Assembly: GCF_000003855.2 (NCBI RefSeq) | Contig: NW_003101682.1 | Location: 3,933,632 to 3,997,631 of the forward strand | DNA length: 64,000 nt | Direction: 5' to 3' | DNA from: Blastomyces gilchristii SLH14081 | Lineage: Eukaryota; Ascomycota; Eurotiomycetes; Onygenales; Ajellomycetaceae | Shown here: piece after piece, positions 32,987 to 45,595 of the stretch | How the letters are laid out: every line of letters starts with the position of its first letter | Position numbering within the stretch: position 1 is the first letter of the stretch | The notes under the pieces: model-generated | What the model saw: the letters and a program-made list of their open reading frames with translations, nothing else | Told to the model about the DNA's origin: nothing | Databases searched by the model: none | Program-made: the position numbers and the translations under genes

Positions 32987-33224
32987 TGTAAAGAGCCTAC
33001 GCCGAATAGATCAGTATAATATTGATAGGTCTTATATAACAAAGAGAAAAATGTTAGAGAGGGAAAGAAAGAGAAAGTGCGAGAATCAGTGATCAAAGTG
33101 GATATTTATACGCGTATGTGGTGGCGTACGCGGTGGCCGAGGATCGGCGATCGGGAATGGGGCGGTAGGAATCTATGAAGTGTACAGAATAGTCTATATA
33201 ATTGATCAGGCGCAGCCCCCCACA
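32987..33224 (-). repeat. Gypsy-2 3' LTR
   Basis: 238 bp; on the minus strand it starts TGTGGGGGGCTGCGCC and ends CTACGCC then TCTTTACA-like sequence. It is largely unmutated in 33110-33175 (GC-rich). A TATA-like TATAAATA is at 33103-33110 on the minus strand. Confidence 0.95.
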
Positions 33225-33249
33225 TTAGCCCCTCTCTTCCAGAAGCAGT

Positions 33250-36200
33250 TCCCATCGGTCAAGGGCCGCCATTTCAGATAATGCGGAACTCAGAGTCCAG
33301 GTCAGTTAATCATAGCTGATTCATTTCACAAGATATTGTCAACTGCAGCTGTGTGATCTCTCATTGAGAATATCTTCAATCTCTCACTCAAGCTCATTAT
33401 CTTCTTCTATGATCCCTGGCAGCTGTCAGTTGAAAGTTAGTTAAGAAGAGAATAGATCAGTGACAGTACAGCAGAGCAAGCTTGTATGAAAGATATTATG
33501 AATTTCTGATAATATGTTAAGACAGTAGTTATGACTATCTAGAACTTCTATCACTTTATACTTGATATAGTGATAATCTAGTGTATGAGATGAATATGTG
33601 ATTTATATATTCTTAAGATTCAATCATACTAGATCTTCTATCTTATATTATTCAGTGAGGTCTCAGTGAATATTGATTTAATTCTCTTGATCTTGTTTCA
33701 CAGTTGCTATAAAGGCCTCTGCTTAATCATGAGTATCTTCAAGCTTTATTACTATATTATCAGCAATCTGAATCAGACTACAGAGATTCAGTGTGAACTG
33801 TGTAGTCTCTAGAAGATTGAATGTCTTTATATGATAACTGTGTATAAGAAAGAACAGACTTACATCTGTTAAAACAGTATCTTATTCATTGATAGTAATC
33901 TCTGTGTGTAGAAGCAGATTATATTAATCATCTTATAAGTAATTACAGAACTTATAGAGATAGTTCTTTACAGTCTGAATTATCTGTTCTGATGTATTAT
34001 CAGTCTCAAAGTGATAGATAGTTGACAGATAGTATATAATCTTGAGAACTTGACAGATTCTTGTTCAGAGAGTGCTCACAAATTAGCAGCTCTGATTTAA
34101 GACTATTAATCTCAGTAACTCATGTATCTGATAGAATGAACTCTGTAAGAAGACTTCAGTGACTTATTCAGCATTCATCTTATTACAAGATTTCAATATT
34201 ATATCTTTACTTAGTTAGTTAACAATGATCAGAATGTTTCTATAACTCTTACTCTTAGATAGATTAATAGTGAAGTCAATTACTATATCTTATCAGATTC
34301 TATCAGAAATATTAAGTGATTTCAGTAGATCTTTTCTACAGTTCTTTTATAAGATAATGAAATAACAGTAGTTACAGTTTCAGATGAAGTGTCTGATACT
34401 GTTTAATATCTCAGATTAATAGAACTCTCAGAAGATCATTCTATACAGTTATTCACAGTCTGAATAATCAGTTATATATAAATCATGCATCTTTTATATT
34501 ATTCAGATGTGTAAGAGTTCAGAGTAAGAGACTCAGCATCATTCATGAAATTATAGAGTGTTATTATTATTAATGAAATGTTCTGAGATGTCAGTTCTTA
34601 CACATAATTCTGAGAGAAATCAGAATGCTTCTTGTTATACTGCTTCAGTAAGTGCTTTCAGAAGTTCATCAGTTTAAGCTGCTGTGTATTATAGCTTATC
34701 TAATGTAGATTCAGAAGAAGTTAAGATATCAGTGACAGTTTCAATTGAAGAAGTATATATAGTGCTGTGAGCTGTTTTATCTTGATTAACTAGTATCTTC
34801 AGATTCAAGAGTCAGTGCTCTCAGTTCATTCAGTGAGTATCTGTTATATTGAATGATATATCTTGCTCTCATCATGAGAGAGCATCTATTATTGAGTTCT
34901 GACTGTCAGAACAGTAGTGTATCATAAAATGAAAGTGACTTAAGAACTCAGATTATTATATCTATCATTCAGTGAGTTTACAGATAGTTGTGAAATATTT
35001 GAGATTCTTATAATCTATGACTATCTTGAATTCAGAGATACTTCAGAGTTCAGAGTCTCATTCTTCTAAATAATGTATGATTATGAGAAGTTTTCTATCA
35101 TAGATCTCCTAATTGCATTCAGTGAGACTCAGTTTCTTAGACATGAAAGCATATAATTATAGAATATTTTTATCATTATATTACAATATTACTTCTTCTG
35201 TTATATAGTCAGAGAAATTAGCTTCAATAACTATCTTATAATCAGAATTAAATATTATTAATAGAGAGATATTAATGAATATCTTCTTTATCTGTGTAAA
35301 TACAGCTTCAGTGTTCACTGATTATTGAAATACTGAGTTCTTCTTAGTGAGTTCTGTAAGTGATCTTGTGATATCTGAGAAGTTTTGTATAAATTACTGA
35401 TAGAAGTTAGTGAATTCAATGAAGCTTTATACATCTTTCACAGTATATGAAGCTTTTCATTTGAGAATGACAGAGATCTTCTTAGAATTCATTTAAATCT
35501 TCTTATCAGCTTCTATGATGAAATCTAAGTATTTAGTACTCTTAACTTTGAAATCACACTTATCAATATTAATTAATAGTTCTGCTTCTTATAGTTATTA
35601 TAATACTCTTTATACATACTCTTGATACTCTTTGCTTAATTCATCAGTGAAGATGAGAATGTCATCTAGATAAGCAGATACAAACTTATCAAGAAAATCT
35701 CAGAGTACTCAGTTGATATACTTCTGAAATGTACTGAGAGCATTAGTCAGTTCAAAGAATGTGACTATTTATTCAAAGAGATTATAATATATTCAGAATA
35801 CTGTAAGTCATTCATTGTCTTCAGTGATACAAATCTTATGAAATACAGTGATGACATCTAGCTTTGTAAATCATTGATCTCACTTAATACATGTTAGAGT
35901 TTCATTGATGAGAGATAAGAAATAATGATCTTTCTCTGTCAATCTGTTCAGATCATGATAGTTCAAACAGAATCAGAGTTCTTTATCTGACTTCTTTACA
36001 AAGAGAATGGAAGCTGCAGTAGAAGAGTTGTCAATATGTATAAATCTCTTATTCAACAGATCATTGAGTGTCTTCTGAAGAAGAAGGCGTTTATCTTGAG
36101 ACATATTATAAAGAGAGTCTTACAGTAACTCAGAGTTCTTATCATTTTTCTTTTCTAACTTGATACTATGATTCACTTCTGAGCCTTATAAAGATGATAT

Positions 36201-36850
36201 ATTCGTAATATTATCTTATCAGAAGACATCTAGATATTCATGATATTATTAAGAGAGTGTTGTGTGAGAATCTGTTATTGTAGTACAGAATAACTTTTCT
36301 AAGATCTTTTTAATATCAGCCAGACTGATGAAATAGATTGATATATGATTCTGCTATCAGTGAACTTGTTGATAACTCTATCAGTGATTTTAATAATGAC
36401 TTCATTTTCAGAGTATTTTATAAGTATTGACAGAGATCTGTGTAAGATTCATAGTCTTGTGAATATTATCTTCATGAATCCTATCATTATTAGAGAATAT
36501 CAAGCTTCTATTTCAAGTATTTAGCAAGATGCCTTGTTCAGATAGTCAGGCAAGTTCTAATATAAGATTATAATTGAGATTATCAACTTCATATGTATAG
36601 ACATCTTCATGTTAATGTTCTTTCACATCTATGTTTAGTTTCACTATGTAACAGATACAAACATCTTTCAGATCATCAAATTCTACAAGAAGTCAGAGTT
36701 TTGATAAAGAGATACACTGAAGATTATAATATCTTATGACTGAAGATTTTATCATTGCATAGTGATATAGACTGCTGTCTATCATGGCTTTCATATTATA
36801 CATGTTATCAATCACAGTAAATACATGAATTATATTCATTGTCATTTTCT
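33250..36850 (-). pseudogene. Gypsy-2 pol: PR-RT-RNase H-IN-chromodomain
   Basis: Minus-strand order. RT start near 36070 (FIHIDNSSTAASILFVKK), FTKLDVITVFHKI, then FVSAYLDDILIFTDEL at about 35700-35640 with an intact catalytic box, and CDFKVKSTKYL. The connection (SFIEFTNFY, NFSDITRSLTELTKK) and RNase H follow to about 34930. The integrase core is near 34330-34000 (DIVIDFTINLSK, NILIIVN). The GPY-like region leads to a chromodomain at about 33400-33270 (EIEDILNERSHSCS, QYLVK, AALDRWELL) that ends at the LTR. Protease lies around 36850-36400 but its active site is not clear. Stops stand at Trp, Gln and Arg codons. Confidence 0.9.
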
Positions 36851-36859
36851 CTTCAAATT

Positions 36860-37990
36860 ATTATTGTCTGATCTCTTCAAGCTTCTGTTTACAAATTTGA
36901 ACAGAAGCTAATCTTTTCTCTGTTTCACTGAGACATTCTTATAGTTATCTTCTGAATCTTTCTTCACTGCAATGTGATTGATGCAGACAGGTACTGATTC
37001 ATTCTTTGAGTGAGAAGATATAAAGATCAATTAGCAGTTGAAAGCAATGTGTTCTGATCAGTTACAGTTGATACACACTTCATATTGACATTAATCAGCA
37101 AATTCTTCAGAAGTGATCTCAGAGACTTGAAAGCCTGTTTGAACAGCGGAAACTCTTGCTTATGTATAAACATTTGAATCTATTCAGTTCATAGCATCTG
37201 AATCATTGCTGTTCTTTAATCTGAGTGTATAAGTTACTGAGATGTAACATCTTCTGCCACTGTTCTGTATACTCTTAAGATTGATAAGATGATCATTCAA
37301 TGTCTGAAGCTGTGTGCAGAAGTCTTTATAAGTCTGGTCTTCATCTATGCTTATAAGAGTCTGTAAGAGTTTGAAAGTCAATGTCTTCTTAAGCATGCTA
37401 ATCTTCATTGAATTCTTTCAAGATTGATTATCTACTTCTAGAATCTTGATGTTGAAGTCAGAAATGAATATTATAAGAGAAGTATTTCTCTATTAAGCAC
37501 TCTGTAATCAATCTAATGCTTTCTGTTGCATGGCAGTGTCTCAGAACAGAATATTAAGATGTTTCATAATATTATCAGATATTCATAATACTGATTTACA
37601 TGCTTTCATTCATGAATAAAACTTCTGTTTCACACAATTCTTCAATTGTTCATTGATATATCAATCTTAATTAATTAATGAACTGATAACATCTTCATCT
37701 ACACTCAGTTTTATGAGCTTTTTCATTCTCTATAATGAGTAGAGAGTGAGATCAGAAGTATTGAAATATGCAGAAGCATCTAAGTGTTCTTTCAGCACTT
37801 TTGTATTTGATTCTGTAACTGTTGAAATTGCATGAGTTAATTGTTGAATCTCATTGTATTGAAGTTATTGAGTTGCATGCATATCAGCTATTTATTGCTG
37901 TTGTAATTTCAACATTGCTTGAAGTCACTGTGGTATCACTTCTATGTTCGCATTTGAGGGTTCTCTCATATTGTCATTAGACATGTTGTT
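36860..37990 (-). pseudogene. Gypsy-2 gag
   Basis: The complement of 37408-37184 is open for 74 residues (KISMLKKTLTFKLLQTLISI, DFCTQLQTLNDHLINL), a helical capsid-like piece that continues in both directions with stops. The start is probably the ATG of MSNDNMREPSN (complement of about 37985), followed by a Gln-rich N terminus. A possible zinc-knuckle remnant near 37100-37040 (CVNCN) is weak. Confidence 0.65.
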
Positions 37991-38210
37991 CATTGAGTGT
38001 ATGATATCTGTGAAATCTTAAAGAAGTGTAATTATATGAATATCTCATACATCTGAGTGTCAGAACTCTCAGGTCTTTCACTGACATTCTCTTTGTAAGA
38101 TCTTATTACAGGGTCAGAGTGACTGATAAGCAAGCTTCTATCTGAGAACTCAGTGTCTGCTTAACTGTTTCTCTTTCTTATGCATCATTACATGTTCAGA
38201 TATCTCTCAA

Positions 38211-38272
38211 TGAATAATTATTTCTAATGAGAAGACAATGTGTGAATAATCATTTCTAATAAGAAGACAATG
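38211..38272 (+). repeat. Two 32-bp-spaced direct repeats in the Gypsy-2 leader
   Basis: TGAATAATTATTTCTAATGA(GAAGACAATG) at 38211-38240 is repeated with two changes at 38243-38272. The second copy's end CAATG (38268-38272) is the Copia-2 target duplication. The rest of the leader (37991-38210) shows nothing else. Confidence 0.8.
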
Positions 38273-38381
38273 TGTTGATGATTACTACATCTACCCTAGT
38301 CACGTGCCACCTCAATCTATTCATTTAGTGTAACTCGCGTAGTTAGATTATAATACAACACAACAATGTTATTCTTCAAGA
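38273..38381 (+). repeat. Copia-2 5' LTR
   Basis: 109 bp, TGTTGATGATTAC to TTCTTCAAGA. It carries CACGTG-like and CTCGCGTAG sequences kept in all four copies. It lies 22 kb from, and inverted relative to, the Copia-1 LTRs. Confidence 0.95.
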
Positions 38382-38486
38382 GATTATGAAGCTCTCTATG
38401 CAATGAAAAGCTGCAAAATAACATGTAATTGACATCTTCACATGTTGTTACAAGCATGCCTAGATGACTTATTAAGTGATTGAACT

Positions 38487-39860
38487 CATGATTAATCTAA
38501 GATCTGAGAGAATGCCTGACTTAACAAAAGAATACATGCCTTCAAGACAGAGAAATGAGAAAATGTCAGAGCAGTAAATGCAAGATCACAGATTACTGTT
38601 AATATTAATAATGAATCAGAAGGCAGCTTCTGAGATGTTTGAGCTAAATGAAATCATCACAGAGAAACAGTCTGATGAGTTCAATGTATATGAAGACTCA
38701 GTTGAAGATATCAGTGAGATGTCAGACAATGCAGAGAGCTCAAGTGACTGAAACAACAATAGCTCAGTGAGTGAGAAGACTCATATAAGACTAGAAATTG
38801 CAAGACTTCAGTATGAGATTAAGTGAATAAAGATCAGTAGAGATGACTCTGCAGATGATGAGATAAGAGCAGATCTGATAGAATATCTTCAATGAAAAGA
38901 GAAGACATCTGTTATAATAAAAGTTCTTGAAAAATTCAGAATTTAAGTAAGACTTATTAAAAGATCAATAGTTCTCACTGAATTTATTAACTACTCAATG
39001 TGAAGAGAGGAAATTCTTTTGACTGCAGAACAGTCTGAAGCTGATAATATTCTTGAAGATAATAATCTTGATGAGAATATCATCATGAACATGTAATATT
39101 TCTGAAAAGAACATAATCTTTTATTATATAATTATATATGATCTGCAATTACTCTGCAGATCAAGACTTATTTCACTATACTTAAGAAATTCAAGTTGTC
39201 TACTTATACTCTATAAACTATTATAGAGAATAACTTTTCTGAGAGACCTGCTGTCTGCAGAATCTGTCTGTTTGAGAAACTGATTAATATGACTGCTAAG
39301 TTAAAAGACTCAGATCACACTTTCATTGAATGTCTGATTATCATAAGAACTGATTATATCTGTCTAGGATATGAGATCTCAGATGTCATGTTTTTCAACA
39401 GACTGCTTACAGAAGTCAACAGAGATTGAGCCTCATTTATAAGGAATTGAATGAATCAAATTGACAAAGATAATACTCAATTCTTAGAGAATGATTTTAT
39501 AAGCCTGTGCTGTGATATTCTTTTGCAGCTCTCTGCTGTAAATGAAGCAAATACTGATATATCTAGAAATTCTATCAACAATGTGCAAGATAAGGATAAG
39601 AAAGACAAGAATAAAGAGAAAGACAATGACAAGAATAAGAACACTGAATTCAAACCTGAATGTAGAAATAATGATATGAGAACCTGCTATCATTGTTAAA
39701 AGATTGATCATATTCAGACTGACTGTTGAAAGAAATACCCTGAGAAATGTTCTTTGAATTTGAACTTCAATATGAATAGAAACAAGGATAAAGACAAGAA
39801 TACAGAGAATACAGATGCTGCTCCTGTTCACAATGTCATAGAGCAAGTATTTTGCATCAA
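38487..39860 (+). pseudogene. Copia-2 gag
   Basis: The plus-strand reading from ATG 38487 (MINLRSER; an in-frame ATG at 38512 is equally possible) runs through an acidic, helical region (SVEDISEMSDNAESSS, KTHIRLEIARLQYEI) and a capsid-like part. Near 39574 it becomes a Lys/Asp/Asn run, and it ends in a CCHC zinc knuckle at 39682-39723: C-Y-H-C, four residues, H, four residues, C. Stops stand at two expected Gln/Trp positions. The open piece 39451-39699 is part of it. Gag packages the element RNA. Confidence 0.82.
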
Positions 39861-39879
39861 GAAAAAGGCCTATGTAAGT

Positions 39880-42800
39880 GATCAGACAGGAAAAGATATC
39901 TGAATTCTAGACTCTGAATCAGGCACTCATGTCACACCTCACAGGAATCTTGTCATGACAAAACCTCAGAAGATGAAAGTGATGTTGAAAATGACAGACA
40001 GAATGATGATCTCTGCTGCAGCTATAGAAGATACAAAGATTTCAGTGAAAGAAGTGAATATGCTGTTAAATAATATCTGCTATGTTCTGAAGTGAGAAGT
40101 GAATCTCATGAGTATGAATAAGCTTATATGTCAGGGTTATATCTGTATGCAGTTGATATATGAGAATAATTATACTATGTTAATTATATCTCCTGACTGC
40201 ATATTCTCATTTACAGCAAGATTAAATGAGAATGATATCTATGAGATGAAAAGGCTGATTATATACAGAGACTTGATTCAGTTTGCTATACTCAATGATG
40301 ATTTTAAATCTGTGAACACATTACAGATGAAAGATGACACAATATTGACACTATCTGAAAGGAATGATATAAAGATTATAGAACTTATAATGATGCAATG
40401 TCATTAAAAGCTAGAATATCTGAATCTCATGAATATTGCAAAAATAACAGCAGATTCATAACTAGAAATGAGAATAAAGAGTGACAGAGCTTTGCCATTC
40501 TGCAAGACCTGTATACAGATAAAAATGACACATTCAATCTTCATATCTATGATATGAGCTGTTAAGTTGATAATGAGATTCTTCATTGATCTGGCAGGAG
40601 ATGGAAAAACACTTTTCAATGAGAATGACACTCTCACTAGAAAGAGTGTAAGCTACTGATTGAGTATAACAGATAATACAACTCATTATAGGTGAATAAT
40701 TCTTATAATGAGAAAGAGAGAATCTACTGCAAGATTAATGAATTTCATCACAGATATTGAGATAACTACACAATATTGAGTTGAAACTCTACACTGAAAT
40801 GATGAAGAAGAGTTCAAAAGTCAAGAACTTAAGATCTACTGTCAGAGTAAAGAAATAGTATACTACATCTGATACATCACAATTGAATGACTCAATGAAA
40901 TGTGCGAATTGAATAGTTATAGAAAAGACATGAAGTCTACTATTTAATAGTGAATTAGAAAGAGAACTTTGAGATAAAGCAATGTAAGTTATAATCATAA
41001 TAATCAATACATTCTCAACATCAATAAAGATATTTGAATGTAAGAAAGAAACATCACTTATATCTTTTGAAGCTTGAACTGAGATGCAATCTTCTGTTCA
41101 TTGAATACAGAGATGAGAGTGCAAGGTCTACAAGAAGAATTTCAAAGTGTTGAATAAGCTTACAGATAGAACTGACAGTAAGAAATAACAGCTGATTGAA
41201 TATCAAGAATTATATTAATATTGTGTGTGAGATTCTGTTGCACATTGTCTTGAGCTTGTATGAGATGTTATATTTGATGAAGCTCTTGACATGAGTGCAA
41301 ATACATCTGTAAATATAGTGAGAGAATTCAATGAATTGTCTAATGAATTGAACATTCTGAATGTCAGAGAGAGATAGCAGCACTGCTTACTATGACATCT
41401 AGTGAAGAAAAAGTCAGATGTTTTAAAGATGATTGTCAATGAGAACTTAGAGAGTGTAATTAATTCAATCTACCTTCTAGATAATGAGACACAGCTTATC
41501 ATAAATGAAGAGTTCAAAGATCTTATTAATAAGAATGATTCTGTTCTAAGTGTTCTAACAGACTGATCAAGTACACTGATGAAAGTCAAAAGAAGCCCAG
41601 ACTGAGACTATTGACATGAGACAATGAAAAAGAAGATTAAGATATTTGAATAGAAGAAGATATATATTATTGTTGAGAAGGCCCTGGAAATGAATATTCT
41701 TACAGATAAATGAGTATATAATTGAAAATTCAATAATAAGAGAGAAATTATTCACTTTAGAGCTCACTGAGTGATTAGAAGGTTCTTATAACAGCAGAGT
41801 ATTCATTATACAAGATTATATACTGCAGTGATATTAGGGCCTATATCACACAGTCTATTCACTATATTGACTGTTAAAGAATGAAAGATCAAATCAATTG
41901 ACTATATATCTGCATTTTTGAATGATATACTATCACAGAATGAGATGATCTATATGTAACTATTCACAGGTGTTAAGCACAGTAGAAAAGGCTTGATGAG
42001 ACTACTTCATCAGAGTCTATATAAAATGAAGCAAGCTGTGAGAATATAGTATTTTCTAGCAATGAAACACCTCATCATATTCAGATTTAAGATATCATCT
42101 TATAACAGCAGATTTCTATATCACTCTATTCACAAGATCTATCTGATATTGCATGTTAATGATTATCAGGTGATGAGATTCTAAGAACAGTAATTAGACT
42201 GAGTATTGAAGAAGATTGTAAAGAGATTTGAGATAAAGAATGTTGAAGAGACTAAGTCATATCTTGAGATGAAGATTAAATATCAGAGAAATGACAATCT
42301 AGTGATTATACAGAGCTGTTATATTGAGAAGATTCTTGAAGATTTCAGCATGAATAAGATAAATCCAGCTGACACTCTGATAACAGCTGGTATATGACTG
42401 AAATTCTCATCTGATGAGAGAGAGGGATTGAATAATAACTTTACAGCTATGAGATATTATCAAGAATTGAGATTATTACAGTATTTAATCTCAAGTAGTT
42501 AGTCAGATCTGGCATTTGCAGTCAACTATCTCTCATGTTTTAACTCATGTTCACACAAAGCATGTTGGGCAGTGTTGAAGCATGTTCTATGTTATGTCAA
42601 GAAGACAAAAAACCATGACATATTGTACAAGAAGGAGATAGAAGATGACCTGAGTTCTATGACATACTGTGATTCAGACTAGACAGAGGTGAATTCTCAA
42701 TACAAATTGACTACTGACTATCTTATATTGATTAATGAGTCATCAATCTCATAACAGTTGCAGAGACAGACATCTCTCATCAAATCAATCACAGAAGTCA

Positions 42801-43150
42801 AATATATTACAGCTAGTGAGACAGCTTATGAGATAATCTGATTGAATGATATGTTATATAATACTAGGTTGATGAATAATGAAAAAGTGAAAATATGCTT
42901 ATATCTATGAGTTGATAATAAGAGAGCAATTGATCTAGCAAAGAGAAAATCCTTAATATGAAGATTATATTATATTGAGATTAGATATCATATTCTCTGT
43001 GACTTGATTAAAAAAGAGAAAATAATGATGAAACATGTTGATTCTACAGTGAACATAGCTGATGAGCTCACCAAGTCACTGATGAAGCCTGTGTTTGAAG
43101 ATTTTATTAAAAGAATTAATTTGAAAGAGATCAGAAAGAAATGATTGAAT
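39880..43150 (+). pseudogene. Copia-2 pol: PR-IN-RT-RNase H
   Basis: Protease site ILDSESGTHVT (39900-39940; DSG mutated to DSE). Pre-integrase region about 40060-40400 (NLMSMNKLI, IFSFTARLNENDIYEMKRL). Integrase zinc finger CKTCIQIKMTHS near 40500, core FFIDLAGD near 40580. Reverse transcriptase 41850-42480: IDYISAFLNDILSQNEMIYM, catalytic box HVND for YVDD near 42155, then KRFEIKNVEETKSYLEMKI. RNase H 42530-43070: CWAVLKHVLCYVKKTKNHDIL, TYCDSD, EVKYITASETAYE, VDNKRAI, HILCDLIKKEKIMMKHV, NIADELTKSLMKP. Complete domain order for copia; dead by many stops. Confidence 0.92.
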
Positions 43151-43346
43151 AATAATAATAATACAGTGAATCAGTGAATTTTACATGTATTTCTTGATTT
43201 TTACAGTTATTACTGTATAGATGCCTTTCCTAATAAGGAAATCAGAGTCTAATTAATGTAATTAATTATTATTGCATTTTCAAAAGATTTGAGGATGAGA
43301 AAGGCCCCAGGTGGCGGCTTATAGGCCACAGTGTAGCAAGGGGAGG

Positions 43347-43455
43347 TGTTGGTGATTACTACACCTACCCTAGTCACGTGCCACCTCAACCTATTCATTT
43401 AGTGTAACTCGCGTAGTTAGATTACAATACAACACAACAATGTTATTCTTCAAGA
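43347..43455 (+). repeat. Copia-2 3' LTR
   Basis: 109 bp, the least mutated of the four copia LTRs (keeps CACCTACCCTAGTCACGTGCC). Preceded by the purine tract at 43337-43346. Confidence 0.95.
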
Positions 43456-43473
43456 CAATGAATGTTTTTCTAA

Positions 43474-43711
43474 TGTAAGAGGCCTACGCTGAATAGATTA
43501 GTATAATATTGATAGGTCTTATATAACAAAGAGAAAAACATTAGAGAAGAAAAGAAAGAGAAAGTGCGAGAATCAGTGATTGAAGTGAATATTTATACGC
43601 GTATGTGATGGCGTACGCGGTGGCCGAGGATCGGCGATCGGGAATGAGGCGGTAGAAATCTATGAAGTGTACGGAATAGTCTATATGATTGATCGGGCGC
43701 AGCCCGTCACA
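43474..43711 (-). repeat. Gypsy-2 5' LTR
   Basis: 238 bp, TGTGACGGGCTGCGCCCGAT at the minus-strand start and CGTAGGCCTCTTACA at the end. TATA-like TATAAATA is at 43590-43597 on the minus strand. GC-rich 43600-43710 is nearly unmutated, as in the partner LTR. Confidence 0.95.
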
Positions 43712-43716
43712 CAGAG

Positions 43717-44290
43717 CTATCTTCTCAATATTCTGAATCATAGAGTGCATTTGAGCTCTGAATAAGATCTTAATTCTCTTCTTCTCTGCCAGCTTCTACT
43801 AATCAATTAGAGAACAGAAGTATTATCAAAATTCATTCTCTCTTAATACAAAACTCATTAGTTTTGATGTCTTTATCTTCTACTTTAACATCTTCTCAAT
43901 CTTCTTCTACTACTGCTTATTTACAGTAATATTCTTCTTCTCTCTCTCTCTCTTTATCTTGATCTCAAATCACTCTCAGAACTTCTTCTAGTTTCACTGC
44001 TACTGTATAAGACTCTTCACTATCTTCTTTTTTAATCTCTTATATGAAGTGCTATCTGTATTATTTCTATACTTAGTTCAGTCTAAATTCATCAGAAGTG
44101 TTACTTAAAATTTTTATCATTCTACTCTCTTACAGAGTCTCTTCAAGGTATTATAATATATCTTATAATCTGTCTTTTCTTACTTAACTATCTTCTTCTT
44201 CTCTCTCTTCAATCTGTGATAGCACTGACACACCTTAGTAATTCACAGAACTGTAGAATATTTGAAGAGAGATATCATAATTAATTTTAA
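43717..44290 (-). pseudogene. hAT-internal charged ORF, N-terminal part
   Basis: The minus strand from about 44290 gives a strongly charged, degenerate reading (VCQCYHRLKREKKKIVKQE near 44240; later KLAEKKRIKILFRAQMHSM). It passes in frame across the Gypsy-2 insertion into 32981-32760. The CxC...H spacing at the start could be a damaged zinc finger, which would fit a hAT DNA-binding region, but this is weak. No intact ORF. Confidence 0.4.
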
Positions 44291-44317
44291 TAAGTATTAA
44301 GAAAGAGTGAAGACAGT

Positions 44318-44415
44318 TAATAATAATATAATAATAATAATAATAATGTTAATGCTGATAATAATAATAATGATAATAATAGTAATGATAATAATAATAA
44401 TAATAATAATAATAA
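44318..44415 (+). repeat. (TAA)n microsatellite
   Basis: An imperfect TAA/TAATGA run of about 98 bp inside the hAT. Confidence 0.95.
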
Positions 44416-45544
44416 AAGAGAGAGTGTATTGAAATATATTATTAACTTATCAAATATAAAGAGACTTAAAGAAAATATTAACAGCTTTCAGAGATGTATA
44501 GAAACAGCTACAGTGATGCATAGTAACATTATCTTCATTTAATACATACACTATTGATATTCTTTGTATACAGTTATCATATAATCTATATCAGAGATAT
44601 ATGCAGAAAACAGATCTTTATTACTAGAAAGAATAATTACAGCAATTCTCTATTTTTATATTATAAAGATAAGTTATTCTTATTTCTTTCTTCTCTCTTT
44701 TCTCTTCTTCAACTCATCACTAATTTCAAACTGATATGACAACTATTAAAACAGTCTCAGAAATCCTCAAATTGAAGAGTATAGACTAATCAAATTTTAA
44801 ATACTGAAGAAATCAAATTATCTTCTATAATATCAATTATCTCTTCTTCTCTTAATAAAATAGCAGTCGCGTCCTCTTCTCCCCCTCTCAAAGAAAACAT
44901 GGCCTGTGAAAAGCAAGTACTACATCAGGTCATAATTATCAACACAGTCTCAGCACACAGAGATGTATACATGCAGTGCATGCTGAACTGAGAGACTGTG
45001 TGAGTTATAAATCATTGACAGCATCTCAAGAAGAGTCATACAGTGTGAAAAAGTAATAACTCTCAGTTATATGTACAGAGAGTGAATCACTGTAGTAAGT
45101 GTATATATATTATATGAAAGTAACACTTTTTAATAACACTCAGTCTCTGATATTATAAAAATAGAGTCTCTCTATGAGATCTGTTTTTATCAGAAGTCAG
45201 AGAATCTTATATTTTTCAAGATTATCTTCACATATCTTATTCATGAAATTGATGAGAGAAATTATCAATTTCAGTATTCTATTCTTAATATTATTCAAGT
45301 GACAGTAGAGTTCACTCTGATCACACTTTTTAAGTGTATATTTTCTAATTATTCACATTTATACAGATATATACTGATTGTTTATTAAATAATGTTAAGA
45401 TAATAATTTATCACAGCTGTGTTACTCTCACTATAAGAGATACATAATTAATAATAAATATTATAAAAACTCTGAAAAGTAAGTATTTTAAGAGTACTGC
45501 AGCTCTGTGATCTTGATTTGTTTTGATTTTTTTTTTTTTTGTTT
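44416..45544 (-). other. hAT non-coding segment
   Basis: There is no coding signal. A small GC-rich patch (44868-44910) stands out. 45118-45150 resembles the middle of the 506-bp MITEs. It ends in a T-rich tract (45520-45590) that matches the T-rich sequence right of the LINE tail (60634-60680), consistent with a LINE target duplication that cannot be delimited exactly. The short ORF at 44554-44739 is probably chance. Confidence 0.55.
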
Positions 45545-45595
45545 TTTTCTTTTTCTTTTTTTTTTCATAATGATTTTTTCGTGTTTTTGTTGTCT

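Larger units (their letters stand above)
38273..43455 (+). mobile_element. Copia-2, complete Ty1/copia element
   Basis: 5,183 bp with 109-bp LTRs and the perfect 5-bp TSD CAATG (38268-38272 and 43456-43460). The primer site GATTATGAAGCTC follows the 5' LTR. A purine tract AAGGGGAGG ends at 43346, just before the 3' LTR. It belongs to the same family as Copia-1 but has LTRs 9 bp longer, through small insertions. It is oriented opposite to Gypsy-2. Confidence 0.96.
32987..43711 (-). mobile_element. Gypsy-2, complete, split by Copia-2
   Basis: LTRs of 238 bp at both ends and the perfect 5-bp TSD CAGAG (32982-32986 and 43712-43716). Net length without Copia-2 is 5.54 kb. The minus strand carries gag, RT, RNase H, integrase and chromodomain; the pol frame runs into the 3' LTR. 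Copia-2 landed in the 5' leader, about 20 bases from the 5' LTR. LTR and pol belong to the same family as Gypsy-3. The RT box is intact YLDD and stops are fewer than in the other gypsy copies, so it may be relatively young. Confidence 0.95.

Noticed and set aside
44554..44739. Small 61-residue ORF in the hAT
   Set aside because: No homology cue, AT-driven composition, and no partner in the MITEs.
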